A DNA stretch of 64,000 nucleotides from PR03 sp964353555 (GTDB lineage: Bacteria > Myxococcota_A > UBA9160 > PR03). Shown piece by piece: positions 8,617 through 21,414 of the stretch (position 1 is the first letter of the stretch; each line of letters starts with the position of its first letter). The stretch is taken from contig CAYGWM010000006.1 in the NCBI GenBank assembly GCA_964353555.1, positions 15,303 through 79,302 of the forward strand. Direction: 5' to 3'. The position numbers were made by a program, and so were the translations under genes. The notes under the pieces are model-generated. The model saw only the letters and a program-made list of their open reading frames with translations. It was not told the origin of the DNA and searched no databases.

Positions 8617-9951
8617 ATGGGCGAAACCACGCCGCTCTCGCTCGCCGGCGTTCGCTGGTGGGTGGGCCCCGAGATGGACGCCGAGCGTTTGCGAACGCTG
8701 GTCGAAGCGGCGAGCGCTGCGTTGGCGGAGGGCGCGCTCGACCGCAAGGGCAGCCGCCGCAAGCAGAGCTTCCTGCTCGCGCTCGAAGGCAAGGCGCCGG
8801 ATTACCTGCTCAAGGTGAACCACTACGGATCGCTCGCGCCGTGGCGCCGGCTGCCGCGCAGCAAGGCGCGAGCGGAGCTGGCCCGCGCGACGGCGCTCGC
8901 TGCGCGCGGCATTGCTACGCAGATTCCTGTCGCAGCGGGCGAACTCAGGAGCAAAGGCCTGCTCGAACGCTGCTACGGCCTGGTGCGCTGGTTGCCGGAC
9001 GCGACGGATCTGCTGCGCGTCTGGACCGAAGGACGCGACGGCGCCACGTCGCGCCGCGGCTGGACGCGCGAACTCGGCGCGCTGGTGCGTCGCATGCACG
9101 ACGCCGGCGTGCATCAGCAAGACCTCGCGCCGAACAACTTTCTCTGGAGCGAGAACCGCGAGCCGCCGCTGCTGGCAATCGATTTCGAGCGCACGCGCGT
9201 CGGCGGTCGCGTCGCCGCGCGCGAGCGCGTATTCGCACTCGCGAAACTCGATCGCCACTTCGCCGGCGCGCCGGCGAGCGCTCGGATGCGCTTGCTGCTG
9301 GCCTACGCGAATGGGAGTCGCGAGGAGGCGCGCCGTTGGTGGCGAGACGTCGCGGCCTTCGCCCCGCGGCTGTTGCGGCGCGATCTGGCTCACTGGCAGC
9401 GCACCGCCACGCGTCCGGGGCGACGCTTCGACGTGATCGAATGCGAAGTCGCGGGCGTCGCGTGGCGCGGCTTCGTGCGCCGCGGCGCACCGGTCGAGAA
9501 GCTCCGCGCGCGGCTCGCAATGGGCCTTTCGAGCGTGCCGATGCGGATTGCCGAGACGGCTCTGCTGTGCCCCGTCGAGGTGGCGACTCGTCGCGAGGCG
9601 GCGATCGCGTGGGGACTCGCGCAGACGCTCTACCAGCGTCGGCTGATGGCCGAGCCGCTCGCATTGCTCCACACGTCCGGAGCGGCGGTGCTCGCGCTGG
9701 CGGATCCGGAAGATCTCGTGCCGCTCGCGGACACGCCGGCTCCGGAACGTCGCGCGGCGCTCGCGGTGGCGATCGATCGGCTGCTCGGCCTCGGCCTCGA
9801 CGTCGCCCGTTTGCGCACCACCGCGTTGGCGTTCTCGCGGCGACAGCGCAGCGTGGTGCTGCTCGATCCGACGCTCTGCGGGTTGAGACGAACAGCGCCT
9901 GGCGGCGGTCGCGCAGCGGCGCGCATCTGGGCGACGAGGCTGCTGCGCTAG
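8617..9951 (+). CDS. WaaP/KdkA-like lipopolysaccharide-type kinase
   Basis: A 444-residue protein with an N-terminal protein-kinase-like fold. The catalytic loop HQQDLAPNNFLW (about residues 167-178) and metal-binding IDFERTRV (about 188-195) match the LPS heptose/Kdo kinase (WaaP, KdkA, InaA) family. The C-terminal 200 residues (after about 245) hold a second region with an AGVAWRGFVRRGAP segment and no recognised motif. The likely role is phosphorylation of an envelope glycolipid; the substrate cannot be read from sequence. It follows the secreted protein gene closely and ends at a hairpin repeat. Confidence 0.75.
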   Translation: MGETTPLSLAGVRWWVGPEMDAERLRTLVEAASAALAEGALDRKGSRRKQSFLLALEGKAPDYLLKVNHYGSLAPWRRLPRSKARAELARATALAARGIATQIPVAAGELRSKGLLERCYGLVRWLPDATDLLRVWTEGRDGATSRRGWTRELGALVRRMHDAGVHQQDLAPNNFLWSENREPPLLAIDFERTRVGGRVAARERVFALAKLDRHFAGAPASARMRLLLAYANGSREEARRWWRDVAAFAPRLLRRDLAHWQRTATRPGRRFDVIECEVAGVAWRGFVRRGAPVEKLRARLAMGLSSVPMRIAETALLCPVEVATRREAAIAWGLAQTLYQRRLMAEPLALLHTSGAAVLALADPEDLVPLADTPAPERRAALAVAIDRLLGLGLDVARLRTTALAFSRRQRSVVLLDPTLCGLRRTAPGGGRAAARIWATRLLR

Positions 9952-9992
9952 CGCATGATTCCGCACCACGGCCGAGGACGGCCGCGCGCTAG
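9952..9992. repeat. Intergenic hairpin repeat, copy 1
   Basis: A 41-bp element sharing two 13-bp identical blocks (CGCACCACGGCCG and GGCCGCGCGCTAG) with a second copy at 43594-43633. The blocks flank a variable 4-5 base loop and form a GC hairpin (CGGCCG-AGGA-CGGCCG). Like the second copy it lies exactly between two convergent genes. It could be a bidirectional terminator without a U tract or a small REP-like element. Confidence 0.6.
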
Positions 9993-10315
9993 AGCGCGCC
10001 GCGATGGCCGAGTCGTACGCGCCGCACGACGTCGGTCAGCTCGACGATGTCGGCGTGGGCGCGCATGGCATCGGTCCCTCGGCAGCTCGCGACGACCCGC
10101 AACGCTGCGGTCGCGAGCGGCGGCAGGCCGAGGCCTTCGGCCTCGCGTGCGAGGTCGGCCGCTCGCTTGCCGGTTTCTTCGAGTTGGCCGGCGTGCTCGC
10201 TGTCCTGGATCGCGTCGATGCTCTCGCCGAGCGCCACCACGAACGCATCGAGACGGACCAGCGATTCGTCGTCGAAGAGAAGCGCCCGGATCGGCGCGCC
10301 ATTGGATTCGTCCAC
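9989..10315 (-). CDS. Small all-helical protein, possibly HPt-like
   Basis: 108 residues from a GTG at 10315 preceded by AGAAGAG. The sequence is helical throughout with regularly spaced Leu/Ala/Val (LVRLDAFVVALGESIDAI, ADLAREAEGLGLPPLA, DIVELTDVVRRVR). The segment AREAEGLGLPPLATAA resembles the helix after the phosphorylated His of HPt domains, but the expected H-x-x-K-G is not present (ADLAREAEG), so phosphotransfer is unlikely. The stop codon lies inside the hairpin repeat. Function unknown. Confidence 0.55.
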   Translation of the reverse strand: MDESNGAPIRALLFDDESLVRLDAFVVALGESIDAIQDSEHAGQLEETGKRAADLAREAEGLGLPPLATAALRVVASCRGTDAMRAHADIVELTDVVRRVRLGHRGAL

Positions 10316-10395
10316 GGCTCTTCTATCGGACCAAGCGCCGCTCTGCTGAACCGCGCTCGGCCCGACAGCGCGCAACGAGGCCCTATGATCCGCCC

Positions 10396-11094
10396 ATGGC
10401 GCGCGCGCGAAAGCCGAGCAACTGGGCCGTCCTCTTCCCCTACGTGCTTCCGTATTTCCTCTATGTCGGCGTGCTCTCGATTCCGGAGAGCGCAATGCCA
10501 CGCGCCTGGACCTACGTCCTTGCCTGCGTGGCGAGTGCGGCCGGAATCGCCTGGGGCTGGCGCTGGACGCGCGCGCTGACGGGACCGCGATCGCCCGCGG
10601 TGTCCGTGCTGGTCGGGATCGCGGGCGGCGTCTTCGGAACCGCGCTGTGGATCGCGATCAAGTCGCGCTTCTACGAAGCCGGCGGCGAGGCGTACCCGCC
10701 TGCCGAGTTCTGGGCGCGATTCGCCGCGTCCGCGACGGTGGTGGCCATTTTCGAGGAGAAGCTCTTTCGCGGCCTGGTGCTGCTCGGCGCCGTGCAGTGG
10801 GACGAGGCGCGTCGCGCGGGATCGAAGGACCCGCTCGGCGATGCGCTGCACGACCGCTCGATCCGCGACGTCGCGCCGGGTGCGTGGACGCCGGCGGCCG
10901 TGGCGATTTCGACGATCGCCTTTGCGGCCGGGCACAACCCCGGCGAGTGGCCGGCCGCGATCGCCTACGGGCTGTTGATGGCGGGACTCTGGATCTGGCG
11001 GAAGGACCTGCTCTGCTGCGTGGTCGCGCACGCGACGACGAACGCGACGCTGGCGCTCTGGGTGCGCCACAGCGGCCAGTGGACGCTCTGGTAG
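10396..11094 (+). CDS. CPBP-family glutamic intramembrane protease (CAAX protease-like)
   Basis: A 232-residue multi-pass membrane protein. The three family motifs are present: FEEKLFRG (E-E-x-x-x-R), FAAGHNPGEW (F-x-x-x-H) and VVAHATTNATL (H-x-x-x-N), on helices in the second half. Two or three further helices occupy residues 15-95. Members process C-terminal sorting tails (myxosortase-type enzymes for MYXO-CTERM) or prenylated or peptide substrates. A possible substrate is the secreted protein at 24057, which has a Cys-plus-helix-plus-Arg tail. The ATG at 10396 is chosen because the membrane region begins at once; the open frame reaches further upstream without similarity. Confidence 0.85.
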   Translation: MARARKPSNWAVLFPYVLPYFLYVGVLSIPESAMPRAWTYVLACVASAAGIAWGWRWTRALTGPRSPAVSVLVGIAGGVFGTALWIAIKSRFYEAGGEAYPPAEFWARFAASATVVAIFEEKLFRGLVLLGAVQWDEARRAGSKDPLGDALHDRSIRDVAPGAWTPAAVAISTIAFAAGHNPGEWPAAIAYGLLMAGLWIWRKDLLCCVVAHATTNATLALWVRHSGQWTLW

Positions 11095-11128
11095 ACCTCC
11101 GTGATGGCCGACAACGGTCTGACCGCAT

Positions 11129-11155
11129 TTGCGTATCCTTGGATTCGGATATACT
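11129..11155 (+). promoter_or_regulatory. Weak sigma-70-like promoter before metH
   Basis: TTGCGT (11129-11134), 15-bp spacer, TATACT (11150-11155, five of six -10 consensus bases). The spacer is short, so only the -10 is persuasive. The intervening leader to the metH ATG is 29 bp and carries AGGAG. No room for a cobalamin or SAM riboswitch. Confidence 0.3.
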
Positions 11156-11184
11156 GATGAACCGATTCGTCAGGAGAATTCCCG

Positions 11185-14861
<3,677 letters not shown>

Positions 14862-14865
<4 letters not shown>

Positions 14866-15584
14866 GTCGCGTGCTGGTGTTCATCACCGGCGGCTCGAGC
14901 GGTATCGGCCGCGCGCTACTCGACACGCTGCCCTTCCCCGGTGCGCGCGCGATCAACTTTTCGCGGCGCGCCGGGCCCGCCAGCGAGCACATCGCGGTGG
15001 ATCTCGCCGATCCCGCGCAGTGGCAGCGCGTCGCGGCGGTCTTCGAAGCCGCGTTGCAAGGCTTCGCGGGCGATCGCGTCGTCTTCGTGCACGCGGCCGG
15101 CACGCTGACGCCGATTCGCTTCGCCGGCGAGGGAGACGCCGCCGCGTACCAGCGCAACGTATTGCTCAACTCCGCCGCGCCGCAGGTGCTCGGCGACGCC
15201 CTGCTGCGTGCGTTGCGCGACGTTCCGGCCCGGGCCGATCTGCTGTTCCTCGGATCGGGCGCGTCGAAGACGGTCTACGAAGGCTGGTCGGGCTACTGCG
15301 CGGGCAAGGCCGCCGTCGACCACTGGACGCGCACGGTCGGCGCCGAGCAGGCACGCCGGGGCGGCCGCCGCAGGATCCTATGCGTGGCGCCAGGTGTGGT
15401 CGCAACGGCGATGCAATCCGAGATTCGCGAGACGGCGCCCGACGACTTTCCCGAGGTGTTGCTGTTCCGCGCGTTGCACGACGACGGCGTGCTGCGCGAG
15501 CCCGCGGCCGTCGCGCGCGAGCTGTGGGCGCTGCTCGATCGCGAGCTGCCGAACGGCTCCATTCTCGATCTCCGCAGCGCCTGA
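14862..15584 (+). CDS. SDR-family oxidoreductase, sepiapterin-reductase-like
   Basis: 240 residues from a TTG start that overlaps the metH stop in TTGA. A classical short-chain dehydrogenase: cofactor motif ITGGSSGIGRAL at the N-terminus, HAAG for the NNAG position, LFLGSGASK with the catalytic Ser, and YCAGKAAVD (Y-x-x-x-K). A start further in (GTG at 14871) would cut into the first strand, so TTG is preferred. Substrate unknown; small bacterial SDRs of this type reduce pterins or diketones. Confidence 0.82.
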
Positions 15585-15648
15585 ACCCTCATCGCAGCAC
15601 TGCCATCCAAGCGCACACCGGAGAGGCGCACGCGCCGCTGAACGAACG

Positions 15649-16407
15649 CTACGGCGGTCCACGGCCCTTGAACTCGTCCATCGACGCATTCACGCCCAGG
15701 AACGTGGCGATCCAATCGAAGGCGCCGACCGGAAGCATCCGCAGCAGCGGGAGCAGGTGAACGGCCGGCGGCATCAACAGGCGGCGCTTGTCGCGCTGGA
15801 TGCAGTCGACGATGCGCGCGGCGACGTCGTTCTCGTCCAGAATCGGCAGCAGCCGCGGGAACCGCGACTTCACGCCGCGGAACATGCCGGTGTCGATGTA
15901 GTACGGGCAGACCACCGTGGTCTGGATCGCCGGTGCGACTCTACGCAGCTCGACGCGCAGCGACTCGTCGAAGCCCATCGCTGCCCACTTGCTGGCCGCG
16001 TAGTCGGCCAACTTGGCGACGCCAACGAGCGCCGAAGCCGAGGCGATCGTGACGATGTGGCCGCGACGCCGCTCGATCATCTGCGGCAGGAATGCCTTCG
16101 TGACCCAGAACAGGCTCAGCGTGTTGATCGCAAAGGTGGCTTCGATCTGGTCGTCGGGGAGTTGCAGGAAGCTGTGCCCGCTGACGATGCCGGCGTTGTT
16201 GACCAGGATGTCCACCGCTCCCGCTGCGGCCGTGGTTTCCGCGGCGACACGGTAGACGTCCTGTCGTTTCGACACGTCGCAGTGGAATCCGTGCGCCGGT
16301 TCCGGGCCGGTCGCGAGTTCGGCGACCACCTTGTCGAGCTTCTCGCGGTCGACGTCCCAGACGCTGATGCGCCCGCCGAGTTCCGCCAGCTTGCGAGCCA
16401 TCAGCCG
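15649..16407 (-). CDS. SDR-family oxidoreductase, N-terminus lost in the gap
   Basis: About 250 residues of a short-chain dehydrogenase are present: adenine-pocket residues (VWDVDREKLDK), CDVSKRQDV, ILVNNAGIVSG, catalytic Ser in TIASASALVG, and YAASKWAAMGF (Y-x-x-x-K). The C-terminal extension with a hydrophobic LLPLLRMLPVG stretch is like that of membrane-associated retinol or 17-beta-HSD-type SDRs. The glycine-rich TGxxxGIG is missing because the reading frame runs into 100 Ns at 16408. It must not be read as fused to the AOR beyond the gap. Confidence 0.85.
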   Translation of the reverse strand, partial: RLMARKLAELGGRISVWDVDREKLDKVVAELATGPEPAHGFHCDVSKRQDVYRVAAETTAAAGAVDILVNNAGIVSGHSFLQLPDDQIEATFAINTLSLFWVTKAFLPQMIERRRGHIVTIASASALVGVAKLADYAASKWAAMGFDESLRVELRRVAPAIQTTVVCPYYIDTGMFRGVKSRFPRLLPILDENDVAARIVDCIQRDKRRLLMPPAVHLLPLLRMLPVGAFDWIATFLGVNASMDEFKGRGPP

Positions 16408-16507
16408 NNNNNNNNNNNNNNNNNNNNNNNNNNNNNNNNNNNNNNNNNNNNNNNNNNNNNNNNNNNNNNNNNNNNNNNNNNNNNNNNNNNNNNNNNNNNN
16501 NNNNNNN
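16408..16507. other. Assembly gap (100 N)
   Basis: One hundred Ns between the start-proximal part of an SDR gene and the 3' part of an AOR gene, both on the minus strand. At minimum the SDR N-terminus (about 20-30 codons) and the AOR C-terminus are missing, so the true gap is of unknown length. No sequence is shared between the two flanks. Confidence 0.97.
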
Positions 16508-18372
16508 TCGAGCGTGCGACGCAGCGGTACGCCGTCCGCGCTCCAACCGCGCTTCTTGTAGTAGCGCGGCAACAGCAGATGCAGCGGGTGTCCCGAGTCC
16601 ATCCCCGGGAAGGTTGATTCGTACAGAATCCGCGGCGGCAGCGTATCGTCGGCGCCGGTGAGTCCCTCGCGCAGGTTGTAGATGCGTTCGAGGTTGAAGA
16701 TGCGCGCGCCGATCTGCTGGAGATGACCGGACGAGAACGTCGTGCCGGTGATGTAGGTGAGCCACTTCTCGAACCACAGCATCGGCTTGCCCTTGAAGTT
16801 CATCGCACCGCGCAGCACCGCGCCGGGCATGTTCTCGAACGCGAACGCCAGCGCGCGGTAGGTGAACGAGCTGGGATTCATCTCGTGCACGGCCTTGGGG
16901 ATCATCCCGTAGGTGGTGAAGATGCACAGCACCATCGAGTTGATCGCGCACGCGATGTTCTGCTGCATGATCGGAATGTCGGCCTTGAGCTTCAGATTCT
17001 GCGGATTGATCGTCAGCGGACCGACCGACTCCATGTACATGCTCGCGCCCTGCACGTGGCAGCCGCCGCGATTCGTGGTGGCGTACTCGACGCCCTGCGC
17101 GAACGAGCCGCGCGGGTCGTACGCCGAGAGTTCGAGGCCCTTCACGTGCATCGCGAATTCGCTGCCGCCGTACTTCGCAGCGAGCCGCTTGGTGCCGTCG
17201 GCCAGCTCGGCGCCGAGGCCGCGGCGATGCCCGATGTCCTGGATCAACTCGGTCACACCGGCCTGCTCGCCGAAATGGAGCTTCGCGTCGAGCATGCCGC
17301 GCTCGACCAGTTCCATCGCGAACGACAGCGTTGCGCCGAGGCTGATCGTGTCCATGCCGAGGTCGTCGGCGTGGTAGTTCCACTCGGACACCTTCTTGAT
17401 GTCGCCGATCTCGAGGTTCGATCCGAGCAGCGCGAGCGTTTCGTACTCGGGACCCTTCACGACGCCGACGCCTTCCACCTCGACGTCGCGACCGCAGGTG
17501 ACCGGGCAGTGGATGCAGCTCGTCTTCACGCCCTTCAGTTCGTGGTCTTCGAGGAACTCGCCCGAGATGTCCATCGCGCGGTCGAAGTGGCCCTTCTGGA
17601 AGTTGCGCGTCGGCAGGATGTTGCGGCCGTTGGTGGTGTTGACGATGCCGCCGGTGCCGAAGCGCTTCATGCTCTCGCCGAGGACCGGATGATCTTCGAA
17701 GAGTTTGCGCACTTCCTTCGTGTAGGCCTTGAACTTCTCGGGATCCTCCATGTCCAGCTTGCGCGAGCCGCGCACCGAGACGGCCTTCAGCAGCTTCGAT
17801 CCCATCACGGCGCCGACGCCCGTGCGTCCCGCGATGCGCTCGTTGCTGACGATGCCGGCGAAGAGCACGAGGTTCTCGCCCGCCGGCCCGATCACCGCGT
17901 GTTGGTGTTTGCGCGACAGCAGCTTCTGCGTGGCGTAGGTGCCCTTGCCCCACAGATCGTCGGCGTCGAGGAACTCGACCGCGTCGCGGTCGCCGTCGAT
18001 CTCGAGGCGCACCCGGCGATCCGCGCGGTTCTTGACGATCAGGATGTCGATGCCGGCCTTTTTCATGCCGAGCGCGAACGAGCCGCCGCAGGTCGCGTTG
18101 CCGATGCCGCCGGTCAGCGGGCTCTTGCAGATCACCGCGAAGCGATTCGACTGCGGCGCGACGGAGCCGTTCAGCGGACCGGTCGCAAAGATCAGCAGGT
18201 TCTCGGGACCGAGCGGATCGATGCCGGCTGGCGTGCGGTCGTAGAGCAGCCGGGTCCCGTAGCCCTTGCCGCCGATGTAGAGGCGCGCGATCTCCTCATC
18301 GAGCGGCGCGAAGAAGAAGGTTCGCGTCCGCAGATCGACTTCGAGAACGCGCCCGGCATAGCCCTTGATCAT
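16508..18372 (-). CDS. Aldehyde:ferredoxin oxidoreductase family protein, C-terminus lost in the gap
   Basis: A tungsten- or molybdenum-bispyranopterin enzyme that oxidises aldehydes (or reduces acids) with ferredoxin. Some 620 residues are present. It starts IKGYAGRVLEVDL and YIGGKGYGTRLLYD, shows FSNRFAV-like cofactor residues (PQSNRFAVICKSPLTGG), the [4Fe-4S] cysteines CIHCPVTCG near residue 286, DDLGMDTISLG near 336, and the fourth cluster Cys in MVLCIF near 482. It belongs to the AOR group used for benzoyl- or general aldehyde metabolism, but the substrate cannot be assigned. The C-terminus is cut by the N run. The ATG at 18372 matches the family start. Confidence 0.9.
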
Positions 18373-18429
18373 CGCTGTACTCCCAGTCGCTGATAGCGCG
18401 GCCCAACCGGCGCGGAAACCCCGCGATTC

Positions 18430-19509
18430 CTAGCCGTGCGAATCCCTCTCGAGTCGGGCGAGCAAGGCCGCGCCATCGCTCTGCTGGAGCCACGCGCGGC
18501 GTTCGTGTTCCGCGAAGAGCGCCCCCGCGGTCCAGTGGCGGAAGAGTTGCTTCAGACGCGCGAGAATGCCGCCGGCCGGGAACTGTGCCCGCGTGCGCAT
18601 CGCGTCGACGTAGTCGAGCAGGAAACGCGCCGCCTCGGCGCGCGACACGCGCGTACCCGAGAAGATCCACGGATCGGCGAGCGCGCCGCGCCCGACCATC
18701 ACGAAGGCGCAACCGGTCTCGTCGCGCATGCGCTGCAAGTCCGCGTGCGTCGCGACGCTGCCGTTGCCGCACACCGGAATCGAAACCGCGGCGACCGCGC
18801 GCGCGATTCGCTTCCAATCGACCTCTGGTCGATAGGCTTCGGCGCGCGTGCGGCAGTGCACCGTCAGCAGCGCTGCGCCGCCCGCTTCCACCGCGCGCGC
18901 GAGCTCTTCGATCTGGCTGGCGTCGTCGTAGCCCGCGCGGATCTTCGCGCTCACCGGTGTCGCGGGCAGCGAGCGGGCGACCGCACGCACGACGCGCTCG
19001 ACGGCTGCCGGGTCCTTCAGCAACGCCGAACCCGCGCAGCCGCGGATCGCGCCCTTCGCGGGACAACCGAAGTTCAGGTCGACTAGCGGCGCACCGCACT
19101 CGACTGCGCGCTGCGCCGTCGCGGCGAGCTTCGCGAGATCCGATCCCATCAACTGCAAGCCGACCGGTGCGTCGAAACGCTGCGGTCCCAGATGCCGCCG
19201 CAACACATGCGGCGGCGTCGGCACTTCCGAAACGCGTACGAACTCCGTGAATGCGCCGCCGAGGTCCGTCGCCGCGTTGCGGCCGAGCACGACGTCGCGA
19301 AAGCACGGCTCGGTGACGCCCTCCATCGGCGCGAGCAACCACGGCGCGGTGAACGGCAGTCGATTGCGCCGCTCGTCATTGTGGCCGGTCGTGTCGAAGT
19401 CGATGGCTGCCGAAATGGAAGCTTCTCCGGTTCTGGGATCGCCCGTGTACTCTAGCGAGCGATGGGCGTGCGGCGCGGCTTGATGCGGGCACGCAGCCAG
19501 CCGATCCAA
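18430..19509 (-). CDS. dus: tRNA-dihydrouridine synthase
   Basis: An FMN enzyme that reduces uridine in tRNA D-loops. The TIM barrel shows LLAPMEGVTEPCFR, VGLQLMGSD, catalytic Cys in DLNFGCPAKGAI, KIRAGYDD, VHCRTRAEAY, VCGNGSV and FVMVGRGALADPWIF. It is most like the DusC/DusB-type bacterial enzymes, but subtype is not certain. The first 45 or so residues have no counterpart; the only in-frame ATG is at 19509, so the true start may be a non-ATG codon nearer 19360. Confidence 0.9.
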   Translation of the reverse strand: MDRLAACPHQAAPHAHRSLEYTGDPRTGEASISAAIDFDTTGHNDERRNRLPFTAPWLLAPMEGVTEPCFRDVVLGRNAATDLGGAFTEFVRVSEVPTPPHVLRRHLGPQRFDAPVGLQLMGSDLAKLAATAQRAVECGAPLVDLNFGCPAKGAIRGCAGSALLKDPAAVERVVRAVARSLPATPVSAKIRAGYDDASQIEELARAVEAGGAALLTVHCRTRAEAYRPEVDWKRIARAVAAVSIPVCGNGSVATHADLQRMRDETGCAFVMVGRGALADPWIFSGTRVSRAEAARFLLDYVDAMRTRAQFPAGGILARLKQLFRHWTAGALFAEHERRAWLQQSDGAALLARLERDSHG

Positions 19510-19579
19510 GCGTCCGTGTGCTCAAGGCAAGCCCCGCATGCGACGACAAGGGGCCGTTGCCAGGCGGAGAGCTTGCCCC

Positions 19580-20323
19580 ATGCGACTGCTCATCATCGGC
19601 CTCGTGAGCGCCGGACTCGCGGTGCTCGGAACGCGGCTGCTGCGACTGTCTCGCCGTACCGGTGCGCGCCCGGAGTTCTGGCTCGGTCTCGCCTTCGCGT
19701 TCGCCGGCGCGAGTGCCTGGCTGCTGCCGCTCGCAGCGACCGAGGGCCTCGCGACGTCCCTCGCCCGCGGGCTGGCGTTCGCCGCGCAGAGCGGCCTCAG
19801 CGTGGCCATTGCATGCCTCGTGATCTTCACCTGGCGCGTATTCCGCGCCGATTCGAATCGAGCTCGTTGGCTCGCGGGCGCGTTGATCGCCGCGAACGCT
19901 GCGACCGGGTGCGCCGTGCTGCAGAGCGGACTGCCACTTCCGGTTGGTCGAGTCGGGCTCGCGATCATCCTCACGCGAAGCTTCTCGCTGCTGTGGCTCT
20001 TCCTCGAATCCGCCGCTTACGCCCAGCGGATGCGGCGGCGCGTCCGACTCGGTCTGGGCGACCCGATCGTCGCCAATCGCTTCACGCTGTGGTCGATCTG
20101 GACGGGCGCGCTCGCGTGCATCCCCCTCTTCGTGCTCACGCTGCGCGTACTGGGTGTGTTGGTGGAACCGGTGCCCGGTGAGCCGCTCCCCGGCTCGGTC
20201 CGCGCGATCCTGCTGGTGCTCGGCTCGGCGGGCGCTGCGGCGCTCGGCGCGGGCTGGCTCGCGTTCTTCCCGCCGGCGTCGTACCAGCGGTGGGTCGCAG
20301 CCAGAGCGAGCGTTGCGCTCTGA
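19580..20323 (+). CDS. Integral membrane protein of unknown function
   Basis: 247 residues with about seven predicted membrane helices distributed over the whole length (RLLIIGLVSAGLAVLGTRLL, WLGLAFAFAGASAWLLPLAA and later segments). No catalytic or binding motif is visible. The layout is like 7-TM signalling-type receptors without an attached output domain. The ATG at 19580 has GGAGAG nine bases upstream, preferred over an upstream ATG at 19538 that would prepend an Arg-rich stretch. Divergent from dus. Function unknown. Confidence 0.65.
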   Translation: MRLLIIGLVSAGLAVLGTRLLRLSRRTGARPEFWLGLAFAFAGASAWLLPLAATEGLATSLARGLAFAAQSGLSVAIACLVIFTWRVFRADSNRARWLAGALIAANAATGCAVLQSGLPLPVGRVGLAIILTRSFSLLWLFLESAAYAQRMRRRVRLGLGDPIVANRFTLWSIWTGALACIPLFVLTLRVLGVLVEPVPGEPLPGSVRAILLVLGSAGAAALGAGWLAFFPPASYQRWVAARASVAL

Positions 20324-20397
20324 CGCTGCGTTCGTTCCGGCACGACGATCCGCCCGCCACACTTCGACGAGTCGATGCTGCGAGCTAGCTTCCCGTC

Positions 20398-21033
20398 GTG
20401 GCGCGACCGAACGCGGTGATCTTCGACCTGGGCGGCGTCGTGATGGGTTCCCCGCTGCACGCGATCGCCGCCTACGAGCGCGAGCTCGGCATCGAAGCCG
20501 GCTTCGTGAACCGCCAGGTCGTCGCGACGGGAGCGAGCGGCGCCTGGTCGCGGCTCGAGCGCGGGGAGGTCGCGCTCGACGCGTTCTATCCACTCTTCGA
20601 CGCGGAATGCGCCGCCGCCGGCGGGCCACTCTCCGCACGCGCGATGATGGAACGCATCGCCGTCGCCGCGCAGCCGCGCCCGCGCATGCTGTCCGCGATC
20701 GCCACGATCCGCGCGCGCGGTCTGCGTACCGCCGCACTCACCAACAACTGGATCGGCGACGGCACGCGCCAGCGCGACTGGCTCGCCGATCTTTTCGACG
20801 CGGTCGTCGAGTCGGCCGTCGAGGGACTCCGCAAGCCCGACCCGCGCATCTATCGGGTCGCGCTCGCAAGGCTCGGCGCGGTCGCGACCGAGACCGTGTT
20901 CCTCGACGACATCGGGCGCAACCTGAAGCCCGCGCGCGAGCTCGGCATGATCACGATCAAGGTCGACGACGAGGCGCAGGCGCTCGGCGAACTGGCGCGG
21001 GCACTCGGCTTCGCACTCGAGGATGTGTCGTGA
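20398..21033 (+). CDS. HAD-superfamily hydrolase (subfamily IA)
   Basis: 211 residues from GTG. The motifs are: nucleophile VIFDLGGVV (Asp near 10), TNNW for motif II Thr, GLRKPDPRIY with the motif III Lys, and FLDDIGRNL for motif IV. The DLGGVV form, with Gly instead of the second Asp, is typical of the phosphatase-like HAD domain seen in epoxide-hydrolase N-domains and ACAD10. A small-molecule phosphatase is likely. It overlaps the next gene by GTGA. Confidence 0.85.
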   Translation: MARPNAVIFDLGGVVMGSPLHAIAAYERELGIEAGFVNRQVVATGASGAWSRLERGEVALDAFYPLFDAECAAAGGPLSARAMMERIAVAAQPRPRMLSAIATIRARGLRTAALTNNWIGDGTRQRDWLADLFDAVVESAVEGLRKPDPRIYRVALARLGAVATETVFLDDIGRNLKPARELGMITIKVDDEAQALGELARALGFALEDVS

Positions 21034-21287
21034 GCGCACCGCCTGCGTTCGACGATCGAAGCCGCATGCTCGGCGTCGTCGAATGCTTCGTCGCGGTCGT
21101 GAATCAGTGCCCGAACGGCTCCGTGCGCCGGATGGCGGAGAACGCGCTGCTGGCCGTCGAGCGGGGTGGCGCCGCAGCGCTACCCGAGCAGGCGTTCCTG
21201 GTGCAGACGGCGATCCGCGGCTGGCAGGGCGATCGCGCCGCGCAGGTGAAGCGCTCGCTGCAGGCGTTCCTCGACGGCGCGGGCTGA
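21030..21287 (+). CDS. Small protein of unknown function
   Basis: 85 residues starting at GTG inside the HAD stop (GTGA overlap). Predicted mostly helical, with a conserved-looking segment CPNGSVRRMAENALLAVERGG and a C-terminal amphipathic helix. No motif is recognised. Tight coupling to the HAD gene suggests a shared pathway or a partner subunit. Confidence 0.6.
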   Translation: MSAPPAFDDRSRMLGVVECFVAVVNQCPNGSVRRMAENALLAVERGGAAALPEQAFLVQTAIRGWQGDRAAQVKRSLQAFLDGAG

Positions 21288-21414
21288 CGCGCGCGCACAC
21301 CCTCTCCGACCTTCGCCATCTCCGCCTTCGCCGGCTCAATGGAAGCAGTCACGGGCTGTGCGAATCCCGAGTCATTTCCCTATCTTCGGCCGACTTCTTG
21401 AAGCGGAGATGACG

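Noticed and set aside
9989..10315. HPt phosphotransfer domain
   Set aside because: The expected His with its K-G context is missing; helical pattern alone is not enough.
11095..11184. Cobalamin or SAM riboswitch before metH
   Set aside because: Only 90 bp separate the genes, and no B12-box or SAM aptamer-like pairing was seen.
15649..18372. 907-codon AOR-SDR fusion
   Set aside because: The frame crosses 100 Ns; both halves are known separate proteins cut at the gap.
19376..20737. 453-codon minus-strand frame opposite the membrane protein and HAD genes
   Set aside because: Arg/Glu/Ala-rich shadow; the plus-strand frames contain recognisable HAD motifs and membrane helices.
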